This document shows positions 38,221-49,580 of a DNA stretch of 64,000 bases, piece after piece. Source of the stretch: Strigops habroptila (taxonomy: Eukaryota > Chordata > Aves > Psittaciformes > Psittacidae); assembly GCF_004027225.2 (NCBI RefSeq), contig NC_044282.2, positions 67,250,619 to 67,314,618 on the forward strand. The letters run 5' to 3'. The first letter of the stretch is position 1, and every line of letters begins with the position of its first letter. The notes under the pieces are model-generated. The model made no database searches and was not told the origin of the DNA. It saw only the letters and a list, made by a program, of their open reading frames with translations. The position numbers were made by a program, and so were the translations under genes.

Positions 38221-38226
38221 AATAAA
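38221..38226 (+). terminator. APLF: APLF polyadenylation signal
   Basis: The first AATAAA after the APLF stop, 290 bases downstream, is followed by a GT/T-rich stretch (AAAGGTTGTTAATG). A 3' UTR of about 0.3 kb is inferred. Weaker ATTAAA variants follow at about 38262 and 38686 and could give longer ends. Confidence 0.7.
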
Positions 38227-38239
38227 ATTTTAAAGGTTG

Positions 38240-39715
38240 TTAATGCTTCACCATCCTATCATTAAAAGAAATATTTGCATTAGGAAAGCCTTTTGTTTTG
38301 CTGAAATGCTATATATATACACTGTGTTGAATGAAGAGGAGTTATGCTTCACACCTGCAGTATCGCAGACTTACTTGGCCGTTGCTGGGGAATCTGCCTA
38401 AACCAGTTTTTAATGTTCTTTTAAGTTGGTGCAGTCTTAATTCTGCTCCTAGCTTTCCTTTTAGGTGTCATTTCTTTGATTCTTTTGGTGTACAGTAGTT
38501 AAAATACAGGTTGTTTAAATCACTTGAGAACAGTATCTCAGTGTATCGAACCACTTGGTTGTCTCCACAACAATTATGGTGTATTTGCTCTCATTACAGC
38601 AGTATCATTTACCGTGCCTGTACATCGCTGGAATTATGTTCAGTTCACAACAAATCCAAAGTCTTCGTGACTGTATTTTTGCACAATTAAACTTGTAACA
38701 TAGTGTGGGAAAAACACGTAACTATGTCTCTGTGATTTCTACGGACTTTGTTGGAAGATCTTGCCTTCAGCGCGTTTACAACTTTCCTGAGCTTTCAGGA
38801 GAGTAAGTTAAAAAAGTTCTACTATGTTTCAGGACAAATGTCTGGAGCCATGTGAATTTGGCACTTGTTTTTGTACACAATCCTGAAATTCAGCAGGGTA
38901 AGCATTCTTGCATGGCTCTGTTCCCCTGTGAACATCTGCTCAATCATGGTTGCAAACCGACATCCAAATATACTCAAGCTTTTCAGTAGGGTAGCAAAAT
39001 GTTCTCTGTTTAAATTAAATGGCCAATGCTGCAGGCTGGCACTGGGCTGCTTTAGGATACTGAATCATCTTTGCCAATTGTGTGTCAGAAGTGTCACTCA
39101 AAAATTCCAGATATCAAAAATATAAACATTCATGATGGGCAACCGTTTCAAATTTGCAGAACATCTGCTTCTGTTGGCCAGCAGCATACTGGATACTAAA
39201 GCTTTTTCATACAGAAAGAATCTAGTAGGTGTTTTTTACAGTGTCTGATGGTTTCTGTGACCATAACCTTCCTCAAGCTGAAGCACTCTCTATCATAGCA
39301 TTATTTTGTGAATGGCTGTTTAAACTGCTCTTAGGAGCTACTAGTGTTTACTTTTAAAAGTTGAAATAGCCTCTTTTATCACTGGAGGCTCCCAGATACA
39401 TATCACAAAAAAGCAAATTTAGAAGTAATTCTTGGTTTTGCATATTAGATCAAGTTTTATTATTGATACACTGGAACAGTCAAAGCTGGAATTGAGCTGC
39501 TCTATACTCGTAGGTTGAAGCTATCTCTGTTAAAGTGTGTTTTCCAGTTCTGTTATTTCCATAACAGCAGGATATATTTTTATTCTTCTGGAGGGATGAA
39601 CTTGTGTCTCCAGGATATTGGTATGTTGATCGACCCTACTCTGTTTGAGGTACAGATGAGACTACCCAGACACCCAGCAGACCTTCATATGTCAAGTTAC
39701 TGAATATTTTATCAG
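38240..39715. other. APLF downstream flank; no gene seen
   Basis: AT-rich DNA with possible alternative poly(A) signals in its first half. No coding frame with splice signals and no transposon recognised until the CR1 at 39.7 kb. Confidence 0.5.
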
Positions 39716-39726
39716 TGAATCAGGAA

Positions 39727-40106
39727 TGTGCTCAGTGGGTTGGAGCACCTCTCCTGTGAAGACAGGCTGAGAGAGTTGGGCTTGTTCAGCCTGGAGAAGA
39801 GAAGGTTCTGGGGAGACCTTACAGTAGCCTTCCAATACCTAAAAGGGACCTGCAAGAAATCTGGGGAGGGACTTTTTACAAGGACAAGGGGGAATGGCTT
39901 TAAACTAACAGAGGGGAGACTGAGATTAGAAAGGAGGAAGAAGTTCTTCCCTGTGAGGGTGCTGAGGTGCTGGCACAGGGTGCCCAGAGAAGCTGTGGCT
40001 GCCCCATCCCTGGCAGTGTTCAAGGCCAGGTTGGACACAGGGGCTTGGAGCAACCTGCTCTAGTGGAAGGTGTCCCTGCCCGTGGCAGGGGGTCGGAACT
40101 GGATGA
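39727..40106 (+). mobile_element. CR1 LINE, about 380 bp, 3' tip missing
   Basis: The longest CR1 piece here. It encodes EHLSCEDRLRELGLFSLEKR, then RGNGFKLTEGRLRLERRKKF and PSLAVFKARLD, followed by the 3' UTR. It breaks off at GGAACTGGATGATC without the terminal octamer. Confidence 0.93.
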
Positions 40107-40203
40107 TCCAGAGGGACCTGGACAAGCTTGGGCCCAAGAGGGCCAAGTGCAGGGCCCAGCACCCGGGTCTGCGCAACCCCCGGTACCGGTACAGGCTGGG
40201 GCT
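40107..40203 (+). mobile_element. Second CR1 fragment, internal ORF2 region, directly adjoining
   Basis: Immediately after the CR1 3' UTR the sequence reads QRDLDKLGPKRAKC, then LRNPRYRYRLG. This resembles the CR1 segment that normally lies upstream of the preceding piece (the RDLD…KC…LGL.NP..YRLG stretch). It is a separate short insertion or a rearranged order, unusually GC-rich and at the edge of a CpG island. Confidence 0.6.
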
Positions 40204-40439
40204 GGCGAAGGGCGGGGCCAGGCACGAGGCGCTGGGCCCAGCGGGGGCTGCTATCCACGTCGCTTAGCATCGGGTGCCGGGACGCTCTCATTGGCTGCGC
40301 CCAGAGGCGTCAAGGCTGCCAGCCAATGAGGCGATGCTTTGTTGCAGAATTGAGGGCCCGCGTGGTCACTAGGGACGCCAGTGCTGCCCTGCCCTGCCCC
40401 GCAGCGGAGAGGTCGGGGTATCCCTGCGGGCAGCCGGGG

Positions 40440-40564
40440 CTGCTGTGGCGGAGCCCCCTCGGGGGAAGCTGCTCTCCGGGGAAGGTACCTCAGCGAGCGC
40501 TCCCTGGGAGAGGCCGGAGCAGGTCTGTGGCGCGGAGCTGGGGCTCGCCCGGGCGTCGCTTCAG
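40440..40564 (+). other. Probable non-coding first exon of an unidentified plus-strand gene
   Basis: About 110 bases after the second CCAAT box lies a GC-rich segment ending at a strong donor, CTTCAG|GTGAGG (exon end 40564). No conserved protein is readable. In mammals PROKR1 follows APLF, but no receptor-like sequence is seen, so the identity stays open. The 5' end is approximate. Confidence 0.4.
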
Positions 40565-40949
40565 GTGAGGTTTGGCCAGGGCTGCGGTGCCGGCATACCG
40601 GGCCCTGCCCAGCCGGGCCCTACCTGTCAGGCTTTGCCGCCGGGGCCGGTCCCCAGGCAGGCTTTGTCTCGGGCGCCGCTTTCTCTCCCCTGTCCCTGCT
40701 GCTGCCAGAGGTGGAGGCGGGCGCTGCCTGCTGGGCAGCTCTGTCGGGCTCCTCTCGCGTCTGGCCGTTGCTGTCGACGGCCCCTTCCCTCGGGGCTTCC
40801 TCCGTTCTCCCAGCGGCGGGTGCGCTCGCGCCTTCCAGAAATTTCGGTCGATAACGGCCGGCGCGAGGCGAGGGCGGGCGTTGAAGGCAACGGCGGAAGA
40901 GCGCTGCGCGTGGCTCTTCCAGCGAGCGGGAGCGGCGCTGCCCGGAGGA

Positions 40950-40992
40950 GGAGGAGGAAGAGAAGAAGAAGGAGGAGGGAGAGGCGGAGGGT
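40950..40992. repeat. GGA/GAA purine microsatellite
   Basis: A nearly pure run of GGA and GAA triplets inside the CpG island, downstream of the putative first exon. Confidence 0.85.
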
Positions 40993-41199
40993 GAGAGGGG
41001 CGGACAGCTTGTCCCGGGGTATTGCCGAGGGGAGAGAGCTGCTTTCTTGCGGGGAAGCAGGCGGCAGGCGACAGGCGACAGACAGCTTGCTTAGAGGTGT
41101 GGAGCCTGTGCCCAGCCCTGCAGTGAAGACCCGGCGATGCAACGGGCGCCAGGTGTGCTCCAGGCTGTGGAGGATGGGTGTGCCACTGGGTGAAGTGTG

Positions 41200-43525
41200 A
41201 GGTTCCAGCCGTTCAGAGGCTAAGCCCTGGAGTCAGAAGCTGGGACCATGGGTGCTGCCTGTTTCCACCTGAACAGAGATCATTGCAGCCCCACCTTGGC
41301 AGTGGGAAACTGGGAGAGTTGATATGGCTGTAGCATTGACAGAAGGGGCAGATGGGAAGGTTTAGAAGTGGAAGCACGTTCAAATCCTGTTCTTCAGAGT
41401 GAAGTATTTGTGCTGAATAAATGAGGCCTGGCCTGTGCACTCAGTTCCACCAGGGGGGCGGGGTTTGTGGGGCAGAACCAAGGCAAAGCTTTGTGCTCGG
41501 GGAGCTGTGGTTGTCCTGTGCTGGGCATGGGGAGAAGGGTCCTGGCCTTGGGAAATAGCCATGGCCATGTACATCCTCCACCCCAAGCCAAGCAGGAGCT
41601 GCCTGAGTGGGCTTAATTATGTTGCCACCCACCTTTGGGGTGCTTGACTGAAAAGCTGATGTGGAGTCTTCATTTCAGAGCCATTGTTGCAAATATGCCT
41701 CCACTTGTGGTCTGGTTTCTTTTGCTCTTCCCTCTCTGCTGCTTGCAGGGGGAGGAGGTGGCTCACTTCCAGAGAGGTCTCCCCACCCTTGTACACGTGA
41801 AAGTCTTGAGGGTCTAGACTAAAGTGCACTGGCTTGCTCACTATTTTCCCTCTAAGTACCCATTTGTAGAGTTTGCTGGTGCGTGACGTTTGACAGCCCA
41901 GACATGAATCTCTGCTTTATTTTTCTTCTGGAATGGGCTGTAGTAATGCAGCTTGTCTCTTGCAGCACCTTCTGCTGAGCTTGGAGTGAAGGGGACTGAA
42001 GCAGGCTGCTTACTAAGTCCACTTCTCTGCTGTATACAGCTGGGACCAGTTCTTTGGTGACTTTCCAGCTGTGGGTAAGAAACTCAAGTTGCAAAGGAGT
42101 ATTCTGAAGGTGAAAAGTTGAACTGAAATAAAACTTGGTAGGAATGAATGCCTTGTGTAGGTGACACCTAGTCCAAATTTCACAAACTAGTGCAGCGGTA
42201 CCTTGTATTCATGCTGTGATGCGGCTGCTGCCTTGCCTGTCCAAGCCAGATGTTCAGTTCCTTTACCTGACTGAAAGCCAAGTGTAGCCTTTCGTCCTCC
42301 TAGCTTTTCCTAGGTGCGTATCCTCCAAGTACCAGTTCCTGACACCTCCCTGTGTCAGGAGTCTGTGTATCTGATGGGTTTGTTTGTACCCAGCTGTGTG
42401 AAATGGGGACGTTTACCTCCTTTCTCACCATTCCCTCTTTGTTGTTGTTTTTGTTGTGATTGCTTGAATACACATGAAATCTCAGATTTTCTTTTTTTTT
42501 TTTTTTTAGTATTTTTGTGGCAATTGGAACTTAAATTATTAGTTAATGTGAATTGAGTTTAAAATGAATGAATTTTCAATGGAATTTAATTTTTCTGTAC
42601 TCCTCTTCCCTCTTAACAGTTCTTACTTCCTGCCTTTTCCTTCTTACTATCCTGCCATGAGGATCCATGTTGCTCTAGGGACACAGTTGAAACATACGAA
42701 GCTTCTGCGGCTGGTGCATGTTCATGGACCACAGACACACTTTCCGTTTCAGAAAGCAGTGTGATGGCCTTATGCAGGAGCATTTGTTTTCATGGTTCTT
42801 GCAGCTTTTGTTGTGTCTTTTCTCACTGGTGTCTTCCCACTGGGATGCTGATGCACTAAAACCCTTCGCCAGGGAACCAAACCTGCCTCTCTCTGCACCT
42901 CTCTCTGCCTCTTTCTCTCTTGTCTGGAGGTTTTAACCAGCCACACCCAGCTCTTCCAGGTGCAACAGCCTTGATTTTAGCAAGATTCAGCAGAAATGAC
43001 GGTTGCACCTGCCTTTTCCTAGATGCGTATTGTCCAAGTGCCAGTCCCTGACACTTCCCATCTGTCTGACAGGTCTGTTTGCACCCAGCCACAAAAAAAA
43101 GGAGAAATTTAGCAGTGTTGTAGGTTATTGTAGAATACCCTTTGATTTGAAAAACACTCCTTTTTGCTCAAAAGTGAGCAACGTTCAACACAATAACACC
43201 TTCCACTTGACGTATTTCATAAAATCTCATCTGTATTCTTAGATCGGTCGATGGCTCAAAGTTTATTGCATTCTTGAAGGGTAATCTCCTTTTTCCTTCC
43301 TCTCTGCCTTCCCAAGATTAATGAACTTAGTAGGGTGAAGGGACTCCCCTTTCTCCTTGATAAGTACAGTGTTAGATCTGGTGCTTGTGGTAGCATCTCT
43401 CAATGGGGGAAAAACAAGCAAGAAGAATTTGTTCCCACGAGGGAGGCCAGTAGCAAGGTTTGCAGTTGTTGTGGATCTTCACAGAGAAATATTGCACCTG
43501 ATTGGTCCTGAGAGTGCTGTCCTGG
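41200..43525. other. Mostly non-coding; one possible signal-peptide exon and a diverged direct repeat
   Basis: After a fair acceptor (CTTCATTTCAG, ending 41678) an ATG at 41695 opens 40 codons to 41817 beginning MPPLVVWFLLLFPLCCLQG, which looks like a secretory signal peptide; no donor or family supports it. Two related segments of about 100 bases (42304-42405 and 43013-43095) share CCAAGT.CCAGT.CCTGACAC. Poly(T) at 42488-42509. No other gene recognised. Confidence 0.35.
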
Positions 43526-43529
43526 GGAA

Positions 43530-43674
43530 ACATAGAATCATAGAATGATTTGGGTTGGAAGGGACCTTAAAGCTCATGTAGTTCCAACCCCTCTGCCATA
43601 GGCAGGGAAACCTTCCACTAGAGTAGGTTGTTCAAAGCCCTGTCCAGCCTGGACTTGAACACTGCCAGGGATGT
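43530..43674 (-). mobile_element. CR1 LINE 3' tail, reverse orientation
   Basis: It opens with two octamer copies (CATAGAATCATAGAATGATT), then GGGTTGGAAGGGACCTTAAA, and ends in CCTGGACTTGAACACTGCCA GGGATG, the reverse complement of the CR1 ORF end. Confidence 0.92.
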
Positions 43675-43679
43675 TAAGA

Positions 43680-45595
43680 CTTCGTGGTGTTTCATTCTCT
43701 AGTTACCCACATCTGATTTATAATTGGAAAATAATGACTTGGCCACTTCATCTGCCAGTTCCCTCAGGACCCACAAATGCATCTTATTGTGTTCCGTGGA
43801 CTTGTGCACCTTCAGGTTCCCTAGATGGTCTTGGACCTGATCTCCTATAGTGGGTGGTTCTTCATTCTCATACAGATCTATAAAGTGTATCTCGTTCAGC
43901 TAGTAGAACATGCATTGACCATGCTGGCTCACCTTTGCTTCAACTCACCCGGCTCACGTTCAACTTCAAAGAATCCAGTTTTCTAGCACAGTCCCTTACA
44001 TACAAAATTATTAAGCCTTCTTACAAGAAACGTGAGTAGTTCTGAATTCATTTTCCATATCATTTGTACCACTAACATAGAGAAACCACCCCCTTTTTCT
44101 TCCAGCTTGTTACCTCAGTACAGTCCCCCAAAGGAGGATTTGGCTCTTGTTCCATGGTAATTCATGCAAATACACAAGATGAAATTGCAGAGAGATGGTT
44201 TTAAAATGAAAGGGAAAGGTTTGACCAAGCTTTTAAAATGTGGAAATACTCATTTTTCTATCTATGATTTATCATCTGAAAGGGAGAACTTACAATAAAA
44301 ATAATTCCAAAACTCTGGCAACACTAGGAAATCTATTGTTTAGTGATCAAGGCTGGCTCAAGTCTTTTCAGCTCAGTAATCTTTCCTGCTTTCCTGTTGG
44401 TGTATGTGGCACTCTCTGCTTCAGGCATAGTCTGGTCTGCAGTGCAAGCAGAGTTCTCTCTTGCCTGCTCAGTCAAGGGCACCCTGTTTCTGGGCCAGCA
44501 GCCCATGTTCCTCAAGGAAGGATCCTGTGGTCACAGGAGCTGAAGCCTTGACTGTGCCACCAGCTCGATGGTGTGAAGCAGCAGGATGTTTGTTGCTGTT
44601 TGCATTTTCCTGAGGAGAATACTACCAGGGCCTGGGGCTTTTACCTCTGGATAGTGCTTGATGTCCTTGGTGTCCATGTGGATGCCTGGAAGATAGGTGG
44701 GGGAATGGGAGGAAAGGGAGGCAGGAGATGGCAGGGGTAGAAGCTCCCTGCATGTGGGTACAGCCAATGAAGAAGGTCTGCCCTGCTTCCCCTAGCCCAT
44801 CAGGATGCATTCTAGACACCAAGAGAGAAAGAAGTCTTATCTTGCCTCACCCTTGTGCCTGTGTTCTACAAAGAGTGTGTCGCCTGTGTACAGGGAGCTC
44901 TGTCTGATGTCTTCTAGCTTCAGCCTGGAGAGCTCAGTGTAGTCTTCTGAGTTGGCACAGATGTGGAGTTTGTGCTGGTTGTGCATCTCTTGTGTAGTGG
45001 GCAAACAGCAAGGGCAAGATAAGAGTGACCACAGGAGCAGAGTTCCCGGACAAAATAGGAGCTCTCCAGGTGATCACTTGAAGTGGCTAAGGGGAATATT
45101 TTGGGAGCGACATTGTATCTTGGCCAGAAGGGTCCTTCTGTGGGTTGGATGTTTCTTCAAAGGCAGAGAAGTGGGTTGTGCACCTGCACAAGTGCCACCT
45201 GTGAAGACTGAAAGCTCTAGGAAGCATTACGGGAGGTTGCCCACTGAGTTGACCCATCCCTGTGCAATAGCCAGGAATCTGGGAAGAGGTGTCCCTATGT
45301 GCAGCTAGGCTAAACGCCAGCATGCTATGTTTCCGTGCCGGGAATGTGCAGGTTCTTTAGTAGAGCAAAAGCATTGAGAAATGAGGAATTTCCCAGGAAC
45401 CCCTAGGAGATGATGAATGTGGATATATTCAAGAACTTCCACACAGCTTGTTAGGAATTATTATCTGCAGAAGATTGACAGGAATGTTGTACAGTTGTTG
45501 TCTGGGAATTCCTCAATAAGAATAAAAATAACTATTTCACTGCTGCTTTCTAGGACTACCTACAAGAGTTTGGAAGCATTTTAAGGATTGCATCA
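43680..45595. other. No supportable gene between CR1 and the satellite domain
   Basis: Short chance frames on both strands, with no convincing acceptor/donor pair and no family resemblance. From about 45.6 kb diverged GGAGGAGC-type monomers begin to appear. Confidence 0.5.
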
Positions 45596-45599
45596 CTAC

Positions 45600-46195
45600 A
45601 TGGCCCTGGAGGAGCACTGCAATGCCCAGCTACTGGAGAGTCCTTCACCAGGTGACTTTTTCTGCCTAGCTTCATGGAGTGGCTCATTCATGACCAGGAT
45701 TTTTGAGAGAACTTGACTGTATATCTCTTTAGCAGTGCTTTCTCACCGAGCTTTTGTTAGAATGTATCATCACATGACGCTGGCATCACTGCTTGGCCCC
45801 AGAGAAGTCCTCCTCTGCCCGGTGTTTCTGGGGTGATTCCCTGGTTAGCATTACTTAAGTGTTCCACTGCGTTCCGTTTTTCTGTAGAGCTTCACTGCCT
45901 GGCTTTATTTGGAGCCCTTCACTGCACCACCTTGGAGGAGCTGTTCACCATAGTGCCTGCAGGAACCTATCATTGCATCAGCATAGAGGAGCCCTTCATC
46001 ATGCTCTGCTGGAGGAGCCCATCATCACGCTATGCTGGAATAGCTCTTCCTTTTGCTGCACCAGAGGAGTTATTGTTACGCTGCACCAGAAGAGCTGTTC
46101 ATTGCGCTGCCCAGGTCTTCTTGGAGCCCTTTGTTGCCCAGTGCTGAAGTTGTCCATTAGCGTGTGGCCCCATAGGAGCCCTTCATTGTGTTGGG
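45600..46195. repeat. Start of satellite domain: diverged GGAGGAGCCC-type monomers
   Basis: Degenerate units of about 25-26 bases around the core GGAGGAGCCCTTCATTG, each followed by a CTGC/ATGC stretch. Examples are at about 45605 (CCTGGAGGAGCACTGCAATG), 45990 (GAGGAGCCCTTCATCATG) and 46060. Divergence is highest at this left end, suggesting the oldest edge of the array. Confidence 0.8.
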
Positions 46196-49100
46196 CTGGT
46201 ATGGTATGTGTTCTAAAATTTGGTCTTGTATGTATGGTAAGGTATGTATTGTATAGTATGTATCATATGTATCTTACTGTTTACATTGCATGTATTGTAT
46301 TGTTTATATGTATTGTATATATAGTATTTTGTGTTGTATTGCATGTTACATTTTATTTCATCTTTCAGTATTGTGTTTTCAATTTTATTTCTTGTCTTCT
46401 ATGTTTTGTATTTCCTGTATATTTCATTTTATATAATCTTTCTGTTTTGTATTGTACTGTGCATAGTGTATGTGGCATGGCCTTTAATGTATAGTATTTA
46501 TTGTATCGCATTGCCCCGGAGGAGCCCACTCTGGTGCTGTCCCAGATGAGCTCTTCATCATGCTGCCCATCTCTTCTTGGAGACTTTTACTGCACTGCAC
46601 CAATGGGAGCCCATCATCATGCTGTGCAGGACAAGCGCTGCATCACGTCATTACTAAGGAGGCCTTCATTGGGCCATCTTGGAGGGTGCCTTCATTGCTT
46701 TGCTCGGAGAAGCCTGTTGGCATGTCATCCTGGAGAAGGCCTTCATCACCTCACACCAGAGGAGCCCTTCATTGTGCTGCCCCGGAGGAGCTGTTCAGCA
46801 TGCCACACATTAGGAGCCCTTCCTTGTGCCTTGCCAGAGGAGCACTTCATTGTTGTATGTTATGTGGTCTGGTGTGTATCGTGTGGTATCTGTAGTATAG
46901 TATGTATTGTATTTTGTATTGTGTATATTTCTGTTTAATTGTGTTTTTTAGAGTATGTATTGTATATGTTGTCTTTTATGGCTTGTATGCAAAGGTTTTG
47001 TATTTATTGTATGTGTTGTATGGTAAGTTTTGTGTTCTATGTTTCATATGTATCATGTATCTTATTGTTTTTACTGTTTGGATAATTTTTTATGTATGTG
47101 TTGTACGTATAGTATTTTGTGTTGTGTTTTGTATTGCATTCATGTTGTATTTGGTATTCTAGTTTATACTGTATTTTTAGTTTTGTCTTCTAAGTTTTGA
47201 CTTTACTGAATTCCATTTTATGTATTGTATTCTGTTTTGTATTGTACTGTGCACTGTACAAGTGGTCTGGGCTTTATTGTCTAGTCTGTACTGTGTCTGT
47301 GGTATCATGTTATCTGTATTGCCTGATACGGTATTTATTGGAGTTTGCATATTGTGTTAGTTAAAAGTATTGTACTGTATGTAGCTCCTGTAGTGGACGT
47401 CATGGTATTTGTTTTTTTGTATCTGATGTATCTGTTGTCTGGGAGTTGTTGCATTGCTTGTATTTCCTGTATTGGACTGCCTTGCTGGTATTTTTTTGTT
47501 GTCTGTATGGTATGGTATTTCAGGTCCTGTATGGGATGGTATTGTATTGAATGTTGTGGAATATTTTGTGTTCTTTGTACTGTATTTAATTTTGCTTTGC
47601 ATGTTGCAAAGTTTAGCTGTGTGTTTTGTATGGAAACTTATTTTTCTATTGTGATGTATTTTGTGAATTGTATTGTAAACTTTTGACACTGTTTAGGGCT
47701 TGTAGCATCTCTTGTAGCTTGTAGCATCAAGGCTTGTAGCATCTCATTTTGACACTGTTTAGGGCTGTGTTGTACTTGAGTTTGTCTTGTCTTGTTCTAT
47801 AGTGTCATAGAGTTTTTTATACCAGGGTATCACCAATATGTGCTGTATGCTCTTGTGCATTCCTTGATATTAGGGAGACTTGGTGAACTGAGTCCCACAA
47901 GAGGAGTCGTGGGATGGAGCGCTACCAGCTGTATGGTATTTCTTATTTTGTCTTGTGTTGTGCTGTGGTTCCTGAAGGGTATGTTGTGTGTCTTGTATCT
48001 TTTGATGTATGTTTTGAGTTTTGTGTGTTGTATGTTATGTACTGTATATATATGTATTCATGTGTTGCCTTTCACTGTGTGGTATGGTATTTATTGTATG
48101 TATTCTGTTGTGTTGTTTGTACTTTGTATTGTATTGCAGTTTGTCTTGTATGATATGGGATTTATTGTGCTATAGGTGGTGTACTGGATTTTATTTCTTG
48201 TATGTAGTCCACTGTATTGTGTTGTAGTTTTGTTATTTTATGTGTTGTATTCTGTTGTGTGTTCTACTGTATTTTGTGTTGCATTGTTTCTTGAGTTTGG
48301 TATTATGTATTGTGGGGGTTTTTTTGTGTGTGTGTGTGTGTGTTTTCAGTTTTTGTTTTTTTTTTTTTTTTTTAATTGCATGTTTTCTTGTATTGTGTAT
48401 TCTGTGTATTATGTTACCTGGTCAGTATGGTATGTATTGCAGGGTCTGTACTGTGTTGTCCTATAGTTTCTTCGGCATTGTTTATTGTATTGCACACTGC
48501 AGGTGCTCTTTAGTCTTGTCTGTATTGTTCTATTGTGTGTTGCATTGTGTTGCATGGATTGTAGGGTATGGATTGTATTCTGTGGTCTGTATTTTATCGT
48601 CTCGTGTGTTTTGTATTTTGTATTGGATTGTGCTTTGTGGTGTTTTGCATTGAATGGTTTGGTATTTATTGTGTTTGTATTGTATTTTGCCTTGTATTTG
48701 ATGCCTTGTGCATATTGTACATATGGAATGTTTAGTCTTTTGTATTCTATGGCAGGTCTGATAGTTTTTCTTGCACTGTTTGTTATGGGTTATATGTATT
48801 GTATTTGCAGTGTGGTGCTTACTGTATTGCCTGTATGGTCTTGTTTTGATTCCATGTATTTGGCTGTATTTGTATGAGAATGCACATTGTATTGTCTAGT
48901 TCTTGGTGTTATGATGTGTTTTGTATCGTACCATAGTTTGTATCATATGGTATGGTTTGTACTGCATGTTGTGTGATGTGTTCTAGTTTTTATTGTCTTG
49001 TATGTACTGTAGGTGTTGTATTTTGGCTTGCAATGTCTTGTACGTGTTGTGTTTTACTGTACGTGTGGTATGCATTGTACTTCAGTTGTGTTGTGTGGTA

Positions 49101-49580
49101 TATTATGTATACTATAGTGTATACTGTTTGTAGTGTTTTTATTGTTTGTACGGTATTTATTGTATTGGTTGCATTATAAAATTTTGGATTTTATTTGATA
49201 TTTTGTATTGAGTTTTTACGTATTGTCTGTTTTGTATTGTAATGTTGTTTGGTCCGTATTGTGTACTCTCTTGATAGTATGACAGTGATCATGTCTCATA
49301 TTATTTGTATTGTACAGTGTTTTGCATTTTGTATTGTCATTTGTATGTTGTGTTTTGTATTGCACTTTTTATGTAGTGCCTTTTGCATGTATTTGTATGT
49401 ATTGTGCTTGAGTGCATTTGATTTTGTACAGTATTTTGTACTATATTTTACAGTATGTTTTTGTGTGGTGTAGTATAGTATAATACTGTCTAGTCAAGTA
49501 TTATATTTTGTATGGTTTGTATAGTATTATATGTATGGTACGGTACAGTCTTCTGTGGTGTGGTTTTACTGCATATTGTT
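46196..49580. repeat. TGTAT-rich degenerate repeat tract with an embedded GGAGGAGCCC block
   Basis: Over 3 kb dominated on the plus strand by permutations of TGTAT, TTGTA and GTATT (TGTATTGTATTTTGTATTG style), with very few C or A runs. A block of GGAGGAGCCC-type monomers interrupts it at about 46505-46855. It includes a (TG)9 stretch near 48327-48342 and a T18 run at 48356-48373. The long plus-strand open frames are artefacts, because TGT ATT GTA contains no stop codon in any frame. Confidence 0.85.
47692..47770. repeat. Local duplication inside the TGTAT tract
   Basis: The phrase TTTTGACACTGTTTAGGGCT occurs twice (about 47688 and 47747), separated by three copies of CTTGTAGCATC. Not TGTAT-like. 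Confidence 0.8.

Larger units (their letters stand above)
40130..41170. promoter_or_regulatory. Second CpG island with paired CCAAT boxes
   Basis: About 1 kb of CpG-dense DNA. At 40287-40297 CTCATTGGCTG and at 40320-40330 CAGCCAATGAG form a perfect 11-bp inverted repeat of NF-Y CCAAT sites about 33 bases apart. GC boxes follow. This is promoter architecture, so a gene should start here, probably on the plus strand. Confidence 0.75.

Noticed and set aside
39728-40063. 111-codon plus-strand frame
   Set aside because: This is the CR1 reverse-transcriptase C-terminal remnant, reported as a mobile element rather than a host gene.
40445-41200. 251-codon plus-strand frame in the second CpG island
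   Set aside because: Open only because of base composition; Arg/Gly/Ala-rich, interrupted by a GGA microsatellite, with competing frames open on both strands.
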